Shown here: in pieces, positions 35,708 through 45,302 of the stretch
Layout: each line of letters opens with the position of its first letter
Numbering within the stretch: the stretch's first letter is position 1
DNA from: Poecilobothrus nobilitatus
Lineage: Eukaryota; Arthropoda; Insecta; Diptera; Dolichopodidae
Direction: 5' to 3'
Length of the DNA: 64,000 bases
NCBI GenBank assembly: GCA_947095535.1
Contig: OX352772.1
Location: 250,966,901 to 251,030,900, forward strand
The notes under the pieces: generated by a model
What the model was told of the DNA's origin: nothing
The model's input: the letters and a program-made list of their open reading frames with translations, nothing else
Databases searched by the model: none
Made by a program: the position numbers and the translations under genes

Positions 35708-36043
35708 ATGTCATTAACCTGTGCACTTGTAGATGTAACATTTTGTTGTGATGATAAAAACCACTTATTCGCGAAAGATATTTGCTTACTTGAAATTAAA
35801 GAACCTTGTAAAAAATTAATAAAAGAGTTTACATACAAATTTCCAACAAAAGAACTTTTAAATTATCATCTTGAAAATTATACTTTTGGAACTGTTCACA
35901 ATAATAAAATAAATAACGATCTTAGACAGATATTGGAGAAATTTGATATTATTATAACAAATGAAAAAATAAAAAAAGATTTCTTAATAAATTACACTAA
36001 CGAAATAAGTAAAGTGTATGATTTAAGTAAATTTGATTCATGA
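35708..36043 (+). CDS. Small accessory protein upstream of protease, 'LVDVTF' type (outer)
   Basis: 111 residues, open. The N-terminal CALVDVTFCCDDKNHLFAKD and later FTYKFPTKELL, LEKFDIIITNEKIKKDFL and VYDLSKFD follow the same order as the IVDLQF protein (VDLQF.., KEL.., YHFKAPYP, ADIIYVKGKQKK-FLEKY). I infer the two are paralogues sharing a fold, perhaps RNase H-like; function unknown. Its stop overlaps the protease ATG (ATGA at 36040-36043). Confidence 0.7.
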   Translation: MSLTCALVDVTFCCDDKNHLFAKDICLLEIKEPCKKLIKEFTYKFPTKELLNYHLENYTFGTVHNNKINNDLRQILEKFDIIITNEKIKKDFLINYTNEISKVYDLSKFDS

Positions 36044-36496
36044 ATACTTTAGAATTAACTAATATATTAAGATGTAACAAATAATGCTTTGGATAAATTA
36101 CCTAATATAGTTGAAAGGCCAACATTCATGATTGTAAACACTGATAAAGCCACAGATCCTGGAACACATTGGTTAGTTATTTTTATTCCAAAAGATGGTT
36201 GTATAGAATATTTTGGTTCTTACGGTGGCACACCAGATAAACCAGAAATTCTTAATTATTTAAAAAACCAGTGCATAATATTTAATAGGCAATTACAAAG
36301 TAACTTTTCAGATGTATGTGGACAATATTGTTGTGTTTACGCTTGGTGTAAGTGTAATAATATAAATATGAATAAATTTTTAACACAATTTAGTAGTGTT
36401 AGTTATATCCATAATGATAATCTAATTTTAAAACTTTATAACAGCATATTTGGGAAAAAGTATATTCAGAGCTGTGTTTCTAAACAAAAAATATAA
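36040..36496 (+). pseudogene. PRO: Cysteine protease (adenain/Ulp1-like), outer Polinton, frame-broken
   Basis: The catalytic order is visible in 36089-36496: His in GTHWLVIF, an acidic/aromatic box CIEYFGSYG, and Gln-Cys in VCGQYCCVYAW. The family matures capsid proteins. The ATG at 36040 overlaps the previous stop. After about 13 codons the frame is lost, and compared with the inner copy about 25 bases are missing. The rest is open but without its native start. Confidence 0.85.
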
Positions 36497-36559
36497 ATAT
36501 ATATATATCTAAAATATTGCGGTTTTTTAACTCATTTTAAAACAACTGTGAGAGGAATA

Positions 36560-37071
36560 GTATCATATACAATATGTTATTGGCCTATACCTACTTTTTA
36601 AACGAAGCACATACGGTAAAAATTGTTGTTGGTTTTCATACAAAATTAATAGAAGCAATAATTTCATTACACCGCATTGGGAAAAAATTGGTTGAAATTT
36701 TATCAGCAATATCATCTACATCCTAAAAATAAAGTTTCCTGCTTACAATTTGGTGTAAAAGCTGGAAACCACGGTCATTTGTACTAAAAGATGAGGAAAT
36801 TGATAAATTTCGTAATCTATTTAATTTTATCCACTTAGTAATGGTTTACAACAAAAATGCTGAAGGATGTGTAAAAGATTACGTAAGAAAATATATTAGA
36901 ACGTGTGTGGAAAACCAGCAAACTATATTAAAAGATGAAATATACATTCCATTAAACCGGTTTAATGTTCAATGTAATTATTCTATATTATTTTTTGAGA
37001 TTCCATTTTTATTAAAAGAATTAATAGATAAATATTTAAATATAAATGAAGAGAATAAAATGTTAGAATAA
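36560..37071 (+). pseudogene. Conserved unknown Polinton gene (outer copy, broken)
   Basis: The first part (AYTYF, HTVKIVVGFHT, LHRIGKK) and the last part (36841-37071: CVKDYVRKYIRTCVE, DEIYIPLNRFNVQCNYS, LFFEIPFLLKELI) match the inner gene at 44413-43918. Two or more frame lesions lie between. Function unknown. It lies downstream of the protease in both elements. Confidence 0.65.
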
Positions 37072-37316
37072 GATTAAACTGTAAAATAAATTTATAATAA
37101 AAAATTTTAAATAAACTTTATTTACTTTTGTTTTTACAATTACAATAAAATATGGCAATAGCAAAAACAACACAATAAATAAACAAAAATGTAAAAAATA
37201 ATATAGGGTGTTCAAAATTGAGGTATCATTTTGATTTTGCCGCCATTTTTTTTCTACCTGGTATTTTTATACGAGGTTTCTTTAGGTATATTCTAAATAC
37301 ATTCCGGTTAGTTAAT

Positions 37317-38401
37317 ATGGAACATTACACGAAGGAACAACGTGTTTTTGTTATTACAACATTTTTTGAAAGTGGTAAAAGTTTTCAAGATGTAATTAGG
37401 AAATTTCGAACAAAATTTGGTAGAGAAAATGCTCCAACAAATCGTGCCATCAAGCTGATGGTTGATAAATTTGTAGAAACTGGATCTGTTCTTGATAACA
37501 GAGGCAACATTTATCAACGTAGTGGCCGTTCAACCGAGAATGTAGTAGCTGTGAGCAGAAGTGTTGAAGAAGATCCAAAAACTTCCATTCGTCATCGTTC
37601 GCAGCAATTAAACATAAAACCATTCACATTATTCAACATTTTGCATCGTGATCTCCATTTAAAGGCTTATAAGATCCAGCTGACGCAAGAATTAAAACCA
37701 ACTGACCATGCATTACGTCGGCTATTCGTTTCTTGGGCAATCGAAAAACAAAAGAAAAAGATAATTTTTTTAACAAAATAATCTTCACCGACGAAGCTCA
37801 TTTCCAGCTCAATGGCTACGTCAATAAACAGAATTGCCGCATTTGGGGTGAAGAGAATCCAAAGGTTATCTTAGAGCAACCAGTATATCCACAAAAAGTT
37901 ACGGTTTGGTGCGGTTTCATCGGTCAGGAGGAATCATCGGGCCATATTTTTTTGAAAACGCAAATGGAAATGCGATTACGGTCAATGAAAATCGCTACAG
38001 GGAGATGATCCGAAGCTTTTTTTGGCGAGAAATTGATGATTTGGAGTAGAGAATATGTGGTTTCAACAGGACGGTGCCTCTTGCCACACAGCAAGAGAAA
38101 CAATGGATCTTTTGACGGAAAAGTTCGAAGATCCCATTATTTCTTGTAGAGGAGGAGTAATGTGGCCACCAAGATCGTGCGATTTGATACCGTTGGATTT
38201 TTTTTGTGGGGTTTTGTGAAATCAAAAGTGTACAGCAATAATCCCACAACAATTCAAAAGCTTAAAAACAACATTATCGAGCAGATTTCAACCATTGAGA
38301 ACAGTTTATTGAACAACGTGATTCAGAATTTTGGTAAAAGATTGGAAGCCTGCCGAAGTAGTAGAGGGGGCCACTTGGCCGACATAATTTTTCATTATTA
38401 A
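37317..38401 (+). pseudogene. Transposase of the mariner-type element (broken)
   Basis: It starts MEHYTKEQRVFVITTFFESG, a DUF4817-like helix-turn-helix N-terminus. The catalytic triad is visible as FTDEAHFQ (first Asp), FQQDGASCH (second) and SCDLIPLDFF (third), with 36 residues between the last two Asp. Frames change at about 37770 and 37930, and there is an in-frame stop near 38047. The enzyme would cut and paste at TA sites. This copy cannot. Confidence 0.88.
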
Positions 38402-38461
38402 CCAGAACCTATTTGTAATAAATTAAAATAAAAATATATTTAATATTTCAAAAAAAAAGTC

Positions 38462-40080
38462 TTTATACCCGTACGATAGGATCGGGTATAATAAAATTAC
38501 TCCTCCGTTTGTAACACCTCGAAATAAGCTAGCTAGATATACCTTCAAAGGTATGGATCGGATCAGAAAAAAATTCTAAGACTTTTGAGCCATGTCCGTC
38601 CGTCCGTCGGTCCGTCAGCACGCTAACTCAAAAACTAAGAAAGCTAGAATCTTGAAATTTACACAAAATATTTTGAGAGTAATTTGTAGGTTCCCTATTT
38701 TTTTTGGTTGAGTTTGGACCAAGCCTTAGGGTAGCTCTCGAACACCTAACTTTTAGATCCCCACATTTTTTTTGCAATAGAGCTATGAAATTTTAGCTAC
38801 TGATAGATCTCACAAAAATATTAATTTTATTTTTAATAACTTTTTTTTTTAGCCCCACCCGTTACGGAGCTACAGCTCCCCAAAAGTTCAAAAAAGCTCT
38901 ATATTTAAATTATTATAGCACAAGTTGTATAAGGTATATCTTCATTTTGAAAACGCCAAACGATTACTACTTTCATTAGCTTTAAAAGTTTATATACAAT
39001 AAATATATAATTTTGGCATACGGTGTATTAATTTACCGTTATGCGAAACTCAAATTTTGCAAAATTCTTTAACCCTTCCATCTTCTAAACGGTTAAAGTT
39101 GAAAACTTGAAATTTTGACAGAAGTTAGATCTTGGAAAAGTATGTATGAGTCATTTCAGAAATGACTCAGTATGAGTATGAGTCATTTCAGAAATTTTTT
39201 TTGTATCACCCCCCGTTTAGGAGCTGTAAGGGGTCAAAAACTGAAAATTTCCTATTTTTAAACACCTGTAACTTGAACACCTGTTAAAATTTTTTTGAAG
39301 TAATACACAAAAATTAAAGCTCCAACATTATATTTTTATTTCTGTTAACAACTTTTTTTAATAATATAGGGTTACTTTATATTTGACGAAAGTGTTACTT
39401 GATTTTTTCAAATTTTCTAACAAATTTCTTTAACGAATTTTTTCCATTTTGTTTTACTCGATAATTTGAAATTGTTGAGGATATAATGCGTAGTACAAAA
39501 AAATGTAATTAAATAAACAACATAACGGTTGCTTGAAGAATTTTTATTTATATGATATTGATATATATATACATACTTATATAATATCATGTTTATTTAC
39601 ATATCGTATATGTCGCTAGTGAATGAATGATAGGAGTATAGATGTATATTATATAGCGCCGTATTTACATACATATATGTATTTTATTGTACTTATAAGA
39701 AATTATTCTATCAATGGAATATTTAAATATAATATAATATAATATTTAAAATTATATTTACTGTTTTGTACTTAGTAAATTTAATATACATTTACCGCTT
39801 AGTATTAAATGGTACTATAGAATATTTGAAAAAGTTTTGGATTGATAATCGTTATGTGGAAGGTTAGAATCTGCTTTTGAAGAATGTACATATAAACATA
39901 TAGTTTGAATATATGTACAACCCATAGTTCTAGAAATTATAAAATTCACCCAAATTATTTTAAAATACTAAAATATTAAAAAAATAATATTGTAAGCAGA
40001 GTGACAGGCTGTGAACATACTAACGGTTCGTACGGGTATCTAAGAGTTGACAAAGTCAACTGTATTCTTCCTCGTTTTTT
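38462..40080 (+). repeat. DINE-1-like (HINE) element, long copy 2
   Basis: Same ends and body as the 20406-21861 copy, with a perfect 3' hairpin GTTGAC-AAA-GTCAAC at 40050-40064. It is about 160 bp longer because it retains the segment around 39180-39345. It lies between the transposase stop and the right TIR of the mariner-type element. Confidence 0.92.
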
Positions 40081-40393
40081 ATTAAAATTAAAATGATACC
40101 TCAATTTTGAACACCCTTTATTAAACATCTACAATAATACGGATATAATGTGGTTGGTTGCAAATTCTCTTTATCATTGTCCAAAGATTCAGAAACTTGC
40201 CCTCTTTCTACAAAATTACTGTCCATTTGAAATGTTAAAATGTTGAATAACCAGACTTTTTGAGAAAATTAAGTATTTTTTTTATTAATTTGCAGTGTTA
40301 CTAAGATTAGAACTGACAACTGACTGAATAAAAATTCAAATTTTGAAAAGGTATAAAAAGAATGCATTATCTTTATTGGTATTTATTTTAAGA

Positions 40394-40687
40394 ATGGATG
40401 TGAAAGATTTCTTAGAAAAATACTCATTTACATTATTAGATGAACACAAAAATTATATTTCAAATTTATACAATTATTTAGAAAAATTTGAATTTGTTGG
40501 TAAAGAACAGTCTAGTTCAAAATATGGTACACATTTTAGTTGCTGTCCCTGGGCTTATAATAATTGTACGTCAGAGCCTGACATTTGTAAATGCTATTTT
40601 GTGGAAAAATATAACAAAGAATTAGAAAAGTTAATTAAATGGTATAAGCATAATGTCAAAAGCTCAAATTGTAATGGAAATTCATAG
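40394..40687 (+). CDS. Small Cys-rich ORF before the integrase
   Basis: 97 residues from the ATG at 40394 (an earlier in-frame ATG at 40343 is possible). It shows a KYSFTLLDEHKNYISNLYNY helix-like start and a Cys cluster, CCPWAYNNCTSEPDICKCYF. I do not recognise it. Its 3' end overlaps the integrase start in another frame. It has no counterpart in the inner element, which also lacks the integrase. Confidence 0.5.
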   Translation: MDVKDFLEKYSFTLLDEHKNYISNLYNYLEKFEFVGKEQSSSKYGTHFSCCPWAYNNCTSEPDICKCYFVEKYNKELEKLIKWYKHNVKSSNCNGNS

Positions 40688-41567
40688 ACCAGCAAGGCGT
40701 AGATATCCTAGTAGGAAATTCTTACAAAGAGGTTTAAATGATACTTGGCAAATTGATTTAGTTGAAATGATACCATACGCAAAGTTTAATAATGGCTTTA
40801 AACATATGTTAACTGCCATAGATATATTTTCTAAATACGCATATGCTGAACCTGTAAAAACAAAGAATGCTGAAAATGTTTTAAATGCCCTGAAATCAAT
40901 TTTTGAGCGCGCTAAAGTTATACCCAAAAATATTCACTCTGATCAAGGCAAAGAGTTTTTTAATTCACAATTCCAAAACTATATGAGAGAAAAAATAATC
41001 AATCACTATTATACATACAGTGAATTAAAAGCATCAATTGTTGAACGATTTAATCGTACAATGAAAAATTCTATGTGGAAAAAATTTAGTCTAAATGGAA
41101 ATTATAAATGGTTATCTATTCTGCAATCAATAATAAAATATTATAATTTAAGAAAACATTCTACAATAAAGCTTCCACCTGAAAAAGTTACGGGAAAAAA
41201 TGAAAGAAATATATTGAAAAATATATATATGCAACCTAAAATTTTTTAAAAAAGTAAATATAAGGTTGGTGAATATGTAAGAATAAGTAAATATAAAAGT
41301 CACTTCGAAAAAGGCTATCAACCAAATAGGTCAACTGAAATATTTAAAATTGATAAGATCAATAATACCTATCCAGTTACATGTCAATTATCAGATTATA
41401 AAAATAATCCTATTTCAGGTGGTTTCTACAAAGAGGAACTCACTCCTGTTAAATATCCAAATTCTTACCTCGTAGAAAAAATTATTAAAAAACAAGGTAA
41501 TAAAGTTTTTGTTAAATGGTTAGGGTTCAATGATGATCATAATACTTGGATTAATAAAAAAAAATAG
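40653..41567 (+). pseudogene. INT: Retroviral-type integrase with chromodomain, outer Polinton
   Basis: The catalytic core is seen in DTWQIDLVEM (first Asp), NIHSDQGKEFFN (second) and KASIVERFNRT (Glu). After a single in-frame TAA at 41247-41249 the frame goes on with an SH3-like segment (KVGEYVRISKYK, GGFYKEELTPV) and a C-terminal chromodomain (YLVEKIIKKQGNKVFVKWLG, then an aromatic NTWI) to the TAG at 41565-41567. Polinton integrases insert the linear element DNA and make the 6 bp duplication. Apart from the one stop it is complete for these parts. Confidence 0.9.
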
Positions 41568-41730
41568 TATTTAATAAATTTGAACATATTTGATATTTAT
41601 TTGTGCTATTTATACTAAAATTTTTAAATAAAAATTTAAACATTATATTTCTAATTAATTATTAACATTAGATCTTTTATATCCATAGGGAAATGAACTA
41701 CCATCTTCCATAAATTTACGTTTTTCTAAC

Positions 41731-42911
41731 CTAGTTTGATATTATTTTAATTTCAGGAACTGTGATAACTTTATGCTCTTTATTACGTCGAATATTTTGT
41801 GAAAGTATGTATATATCGTTGTCTTCCTTCACATTTAGCACCGCTTCTTTAATTGTATTAAAATTAATTTTTTGGGAGGCTGTATAGTTTAAACAAATTC
41901 CTTTAACTTTACAAACTAGTTTTTCTTCATTGTCTTTCGTACTGTGAACTTTATATGCATAGTTTTTAGGGCCTCCACTTACAAATTCTGTAATGTAACT
42001 TCCAACACCATAACATTCTAGTTCATCGGTCATATCTCCTATAAAATCCCCTGTTTGGGGTTCATATTCTCCTGTACGACTTATATATATTACGGAATCA
42101 GTGTCATAATATAAAACTCTATCCTTTAGTTTTTCTAAATAACTATATAATTTTAATCGAGCTTGAGTAGTTGTGTAAGCTGCAATACATACATTTACAG
42201 TAGATAATGATTCACCTGCTTCTTCTTTGTACTGCCAATTAACTATAATGTTTTCCTCACTTACTGGAAGAATACCACAAACGTCTATAGATGGATCTGT
42301 TAACATGTCATATAAATCCTTAGATTGATTAATAATTATTGTTTTTTGTAAGTTTTCTCTCTGTCCAAATTTACCCCAAAAAGAACTAAGCATTAATTTT
42401 GCAAAAGATCGTAGTCGCTGATTATTTACAATTTCATTAAATTCTAGTTGAATATTTTCATTTCTAAGAAAATCCGTTATATACTTTCTCTTCCTTTGTT
42501 ATACAGTTCCTAGGCCATCCCGATGCCTGTTGTTTTATTTTTAAAAATTTGTTCATCATCTGTGTGAAAAGACCATCTGTTTTTGTTAGACCATTGTATT
42601 GACATATGTTGTAACTCCATATTTCATGAATTTCTAATATTTTATATTTCAATTCAAGAGCTTTTAACACTCCATCAATAATCCATGTTCCAAGTAAAGC
42701 TCTTTCGTTATCATTATGTAAACAAAATTCATTTAGGTTTTTTTCCTCACTACATGTGCGACATAAGGAAAACATTAATTTGTTGTTTTGTTTTACAGTT
42801 AGGATGACCGTGATAATAACATCCATAAAATTCAAAAACTTGATTAGTTTCTGAATAGAACCATCAACTTTTACCCCGGCTACGACAGCTTCTTTTTTTT
42901 AGCAGCATGCC
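41731..42911 (-). pseudogene. POLB: DNA polymerase B, C-terminal part (outer Polinton)
   Basis: The minus strand from the junction at 42911 reads first the region ahead of the palm, with a Cys/His box near 42810-42780. It then jumps to ERALLGTWIIDGVLKALELK, IHEIWSYN and KIKQQASGWP, then (42393-41731) LMLSSFWGKFGQRENL and the catalytic YYDTDSVIYI. The stretch that should hold motif A (DxxSLYP) is absent, and frames change at about 42855, 42745 and 42470-42400. The protein would be a protein-primed replicative polymerase. This piece belongs to the same gene as 51916-54080 beyond the inner Polinton. Confidence 0.9.
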
Positions 42912-43487
42912 AGTAGATAGGTAGGCACTTGGGCCAGATAGGTCAGTAGGTTAAGGTCACCCGTAAGTAGGTCAAGGTCACCCGTAAGTAGATCAAGGTC
43001 ACCCGGAAGTAGGTCAAACTGTAATTAGGTCAGGCAGGAGTAGGTTAACGATATTAAAGTAGGTCAGACAGGCGGCGGCGACCGTCAGACAAGTCTTGTT
43101 GTTTATAAGGAATGTATACTTGTTTTAAGTAATAGGTAAACATGGAAATAGTAAGAAAAAATATTTTTTTTATGCTTGCAAATTTTAAGATGTTGTTGTT
43201 TGTTGTTTTTTTCTTTCGTTTTTTTATGAAGTATTTAAAGAAGAGGAAAGAAAAACCATTAATTAATTGTTATGTAAGAATGTTGAAAAAAAAACAAGAA
43301 ATCAAAAATATCTAAAGTGGTACAGGTCTACTTCTTATTGATGTATACTTGGCTTAAGTAATAGGCGCATATGAAAAGTAGAAACAAAAAAATGGTTCAT
43401 GAATGTAAAAGGAAAAAAACAAAAAAAAGTTTAAACGTACAAGATAGAACAATTTTAAAAGGTACAACGCATCTTTAAAATTCATAA
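42912..43487 (+). repeat. Inner Polinton left TIR
   Basis: 576 bp, the inverse of 51363-51915. At 42951-43018 it contains just over three copies of a 21 bp unit built on AAGGTCACCCGTAAGTAGGTC; further in come GTATACTTG-type motifs near 43115 and 43340. Confidence 0.95.
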
Positions 43488-43547
43488 CTCAACTTTTATT
43501 TTCAAATTTAATTCATTTCCATTCTGACTGCTCAACAACTCGCTGAA

Positions 43548-43844
43548 ATGCTGCCTGATTCCACATCATTTCCATTTAAAGAAACTGTAGATGATGTAAA
43601 TACACAAGGTCAGATACAAGAAAATGAAATTACGTCCACCATGGACGACGAAGATTTAGCAGAAACTGAGGAATTTATACCACCGTTCCAGATAGTTGAC
43701 TTAGAAGACGAAGAAGAAGAAGTGGAAGAAGAAATTGAGGAAGATGAGGAAGCAGTTCTATTTAATGAAATTTGGGACATAAATAATCAGCAGGGAGATC
43801 TTGATTATTTCAATGATTTAATAATCCTAAATAATTTTAATTGA
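43548..43844 (+). CDS. Small acidic protein next to the left TIR (inner)
   Basis: 98 residues, open. It is strongly acidic, with a Glu/Asp run at about residues 53-69 (DEEEEVEEEIEEDEE), ending in an Asn/Asp/Leu-rich tail. It is transcribed inward from the TIR, opposite to the main operon-like gene row. No family recognised and no equivalent in the outer element. Its composition is typical of disordered chaperone-like or transcription-related proteins, but that is only a hint. Confidence 0.55.
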   Translation: MLPDSTSFPFKETVDDVNTQGQIQENEITSTMDDEDLAETEEFIPPFQIVDLEDEEEEVEEEIEEDEEAVLFNEIWDINNQQGDLDYFNDLIILNNFN

Positions 43845-43917
43845 ATAATCTAATGAAGGTGTACAGAAAAATATTTGTCTATCTAGAACATATAAATAAA
43901 AAATAAAAATTTTTATA

Positions 43918-44413
43918 TTATTTGTTGTGATTTATTTTGTTTGTTTTATGTAGTATATTACAGATTTGTTCCTTTAAAATTACAGGAATTTCAAAAAATA
44001 ACCTTGAATAATTACATTGTACATTAAAACGTTGTATTGGTACATAAATTTCTCTTTCTAACCTAAATACTTGTTGTTCGACACATAAATTTGGATATTC
44101 CCGAACATAGTCTTTTACATTTATCTCAGCAGATTTATAATAGGTCATGCTTCTTCTTTGTTAATACTTATACTTTGCCCGTTCGCTGATTTTAGTCCAT
44201 TATCAGTTTATCGAGTTTTTTGTTAAATTCGTAATAAAATTTATTCCATTCATGATATTTTAAGACAATTGACTTTTTACCAATACGGTGAATTATACTT
44301 GAGGCTTCAAATGATTCACAGTCAAATCCAACAGCAATTTTTAATGTATGACTCTTATTGAGAAAATATGTGTAACTTAGCAATAAATTTGTGTTCTGAC
44401 CTGGTGCTTCCAT
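43918..44413 (-). pseudogene. Conserved unknown Polinton gene (inner copy)
   Basis: 44413-44192 reads LLLSYTYFLNKSHTLKIAVG and RIGKKSIVLKYHEWNKFYYE. 44148-43918 reads NVKDYVREYPNLCVE and EIYVPIQRFNVQCNYSRLFF. Both parts match the outer gene at 36560-37071 in order, but a segment between them present outside is missing here and the frame changes. Function unknown. It is the last gene of the minus-strand row. Confidence 0.6.
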
Positions 44414-44449
44414 TCCTTTAATTTTACTAAAACCTGTTTATATTGTTTT

Positions 44450-44936
44450 TATTATTTATACGTTTTAGGAACACAAATTTGTAATGAGTTATATTTTCCA
44501 AATACATTTTGAAAGGTACTTAAAATATACTTATCGTTTTCTAGTTGATTTCCTTTATTAAATATTTTTAAAAAAGCGTTCATACTATAACCGCAACATC
44601 TATACCACGTAAAAACACAACAATATTGCCCACAGACATCTGAATAGTTACTTTGTAAATGTTTCTTATTAAAAATTATACATTGGTTTTTTAAGTAACT
44701 TATAAATTCTAATTTATCTCGTTTTCTACCAAACGAATCAAAGTATTCAACACAGCCATTTTTTGGCTTAAAAATAGCTAACCAATGTGTTCCCGGATCT
44801 TTTGATTTATCAGTGTTTACAATTAAAAAAGTTTGTTTTTCAATTATCCTGGGGAGTTGATCCAGAGCAAAAACTCCTTTAATTTACGTGTGTGTTTGTT
44901 ACATCTTAATACGTCACTTATCTCTAGGGTATTCAT
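44450..44936 (-). pseudogene. PRO: Cysteine protease (adenain/Ulp1-like), inner Polinton
   Basis: The ATG (44936-44934) shares a base with the stop of the preceding gene (TGATG). A frame change follows after about 20 codons (about 44880). The remaining frame is open to the end with the catalytic His (DPGTHWLAIF), the CVEYFDSFG box and Gln-Cys (VCGQYCCVF), followed by a Cys-rich YRCCGYSMNAFL. Apart from the one lesion it looks complete. It would process capsid precursors. Confidence 0.85.
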
Positions 44937-45268
44937 CAATCAAATTGACTCAAGTCATATACTTTAGTTGTTTCTTTATAATTTGATAAAAACTCTTTTT
45001 TGATTTTTTTATTTGTTATAATAACATCAAATTTTTCTAGTATTTGACAGAGCTCTTTATTTATTTTATCGTTGTACACAGTTCCAAAAGAGTAATTATC
45101 AAAATTATCATTTATAAAATCCCTAGTTGGAAATTTATACTTGAGCTCTTTTACAAACTTTTTACAAGGTTCTTTAAAACCAACTATACAAATATCTTTC
45201 GTAAACAAGGTATTATTATCATCACTACAAAATATTATATCCAGAAGTGCACAAGACAGTGAAATTTT
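44936..45268 (-). pseudogene. Accessory protein upstream of protease, 'LLDIIF' type (inner)
   Basis: The frame CALLDIIFCSDDNN..FTKDICIV and then LKYKFPTRDFI, LEKFDVIITNKKIKKEFL and VYDLSQFD parallels the outer 35708-36043 protein. The codon where the outer ATG sits is ATT here, so the native start is lost; the next in-frame ATG would begin at 45208 (MFTKDIC) and drop the first strand. Relative of the IVDLQF protein; function unknown. Confidence 0.65.
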
Positions 45269-45302
45269 GTCAAATATTCAAATTTACTTTTATGTATGCT
45301 AT

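Larger units (their letters stand above)
37206..40116 (+). mobile_element. Tc1/mariner-type transposon nested in the outer Polinton
   Basis: The ends are inverted repeats GGGTGTTCAAAATTGAGGTA... and its complement, about 33 bp with one mismatch. The left flank is TA as expected; the right flank reads TT then TA, so the target duplication is imperfect. It carries one transposase pseudogene and, behind it, a complete HINE copy (38462-40080). Without the HINE it would be about 1.3 kb. Confidence 0.9.

Noticed and set aside
42951..43018. Regular 21 bp repeats as a possible CRISPR-like array
   Set aside because: Direct tandem units without unique spacers, inside a eukaryotic Polinton TIR.
44870..44915. 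Possible mini-intron at the inner protease frame break
   Set aside because: GT..AG span would be only about 39 bases, too short for a fly intron, and the outer copy lacks the segment; a simple indel is more likely.
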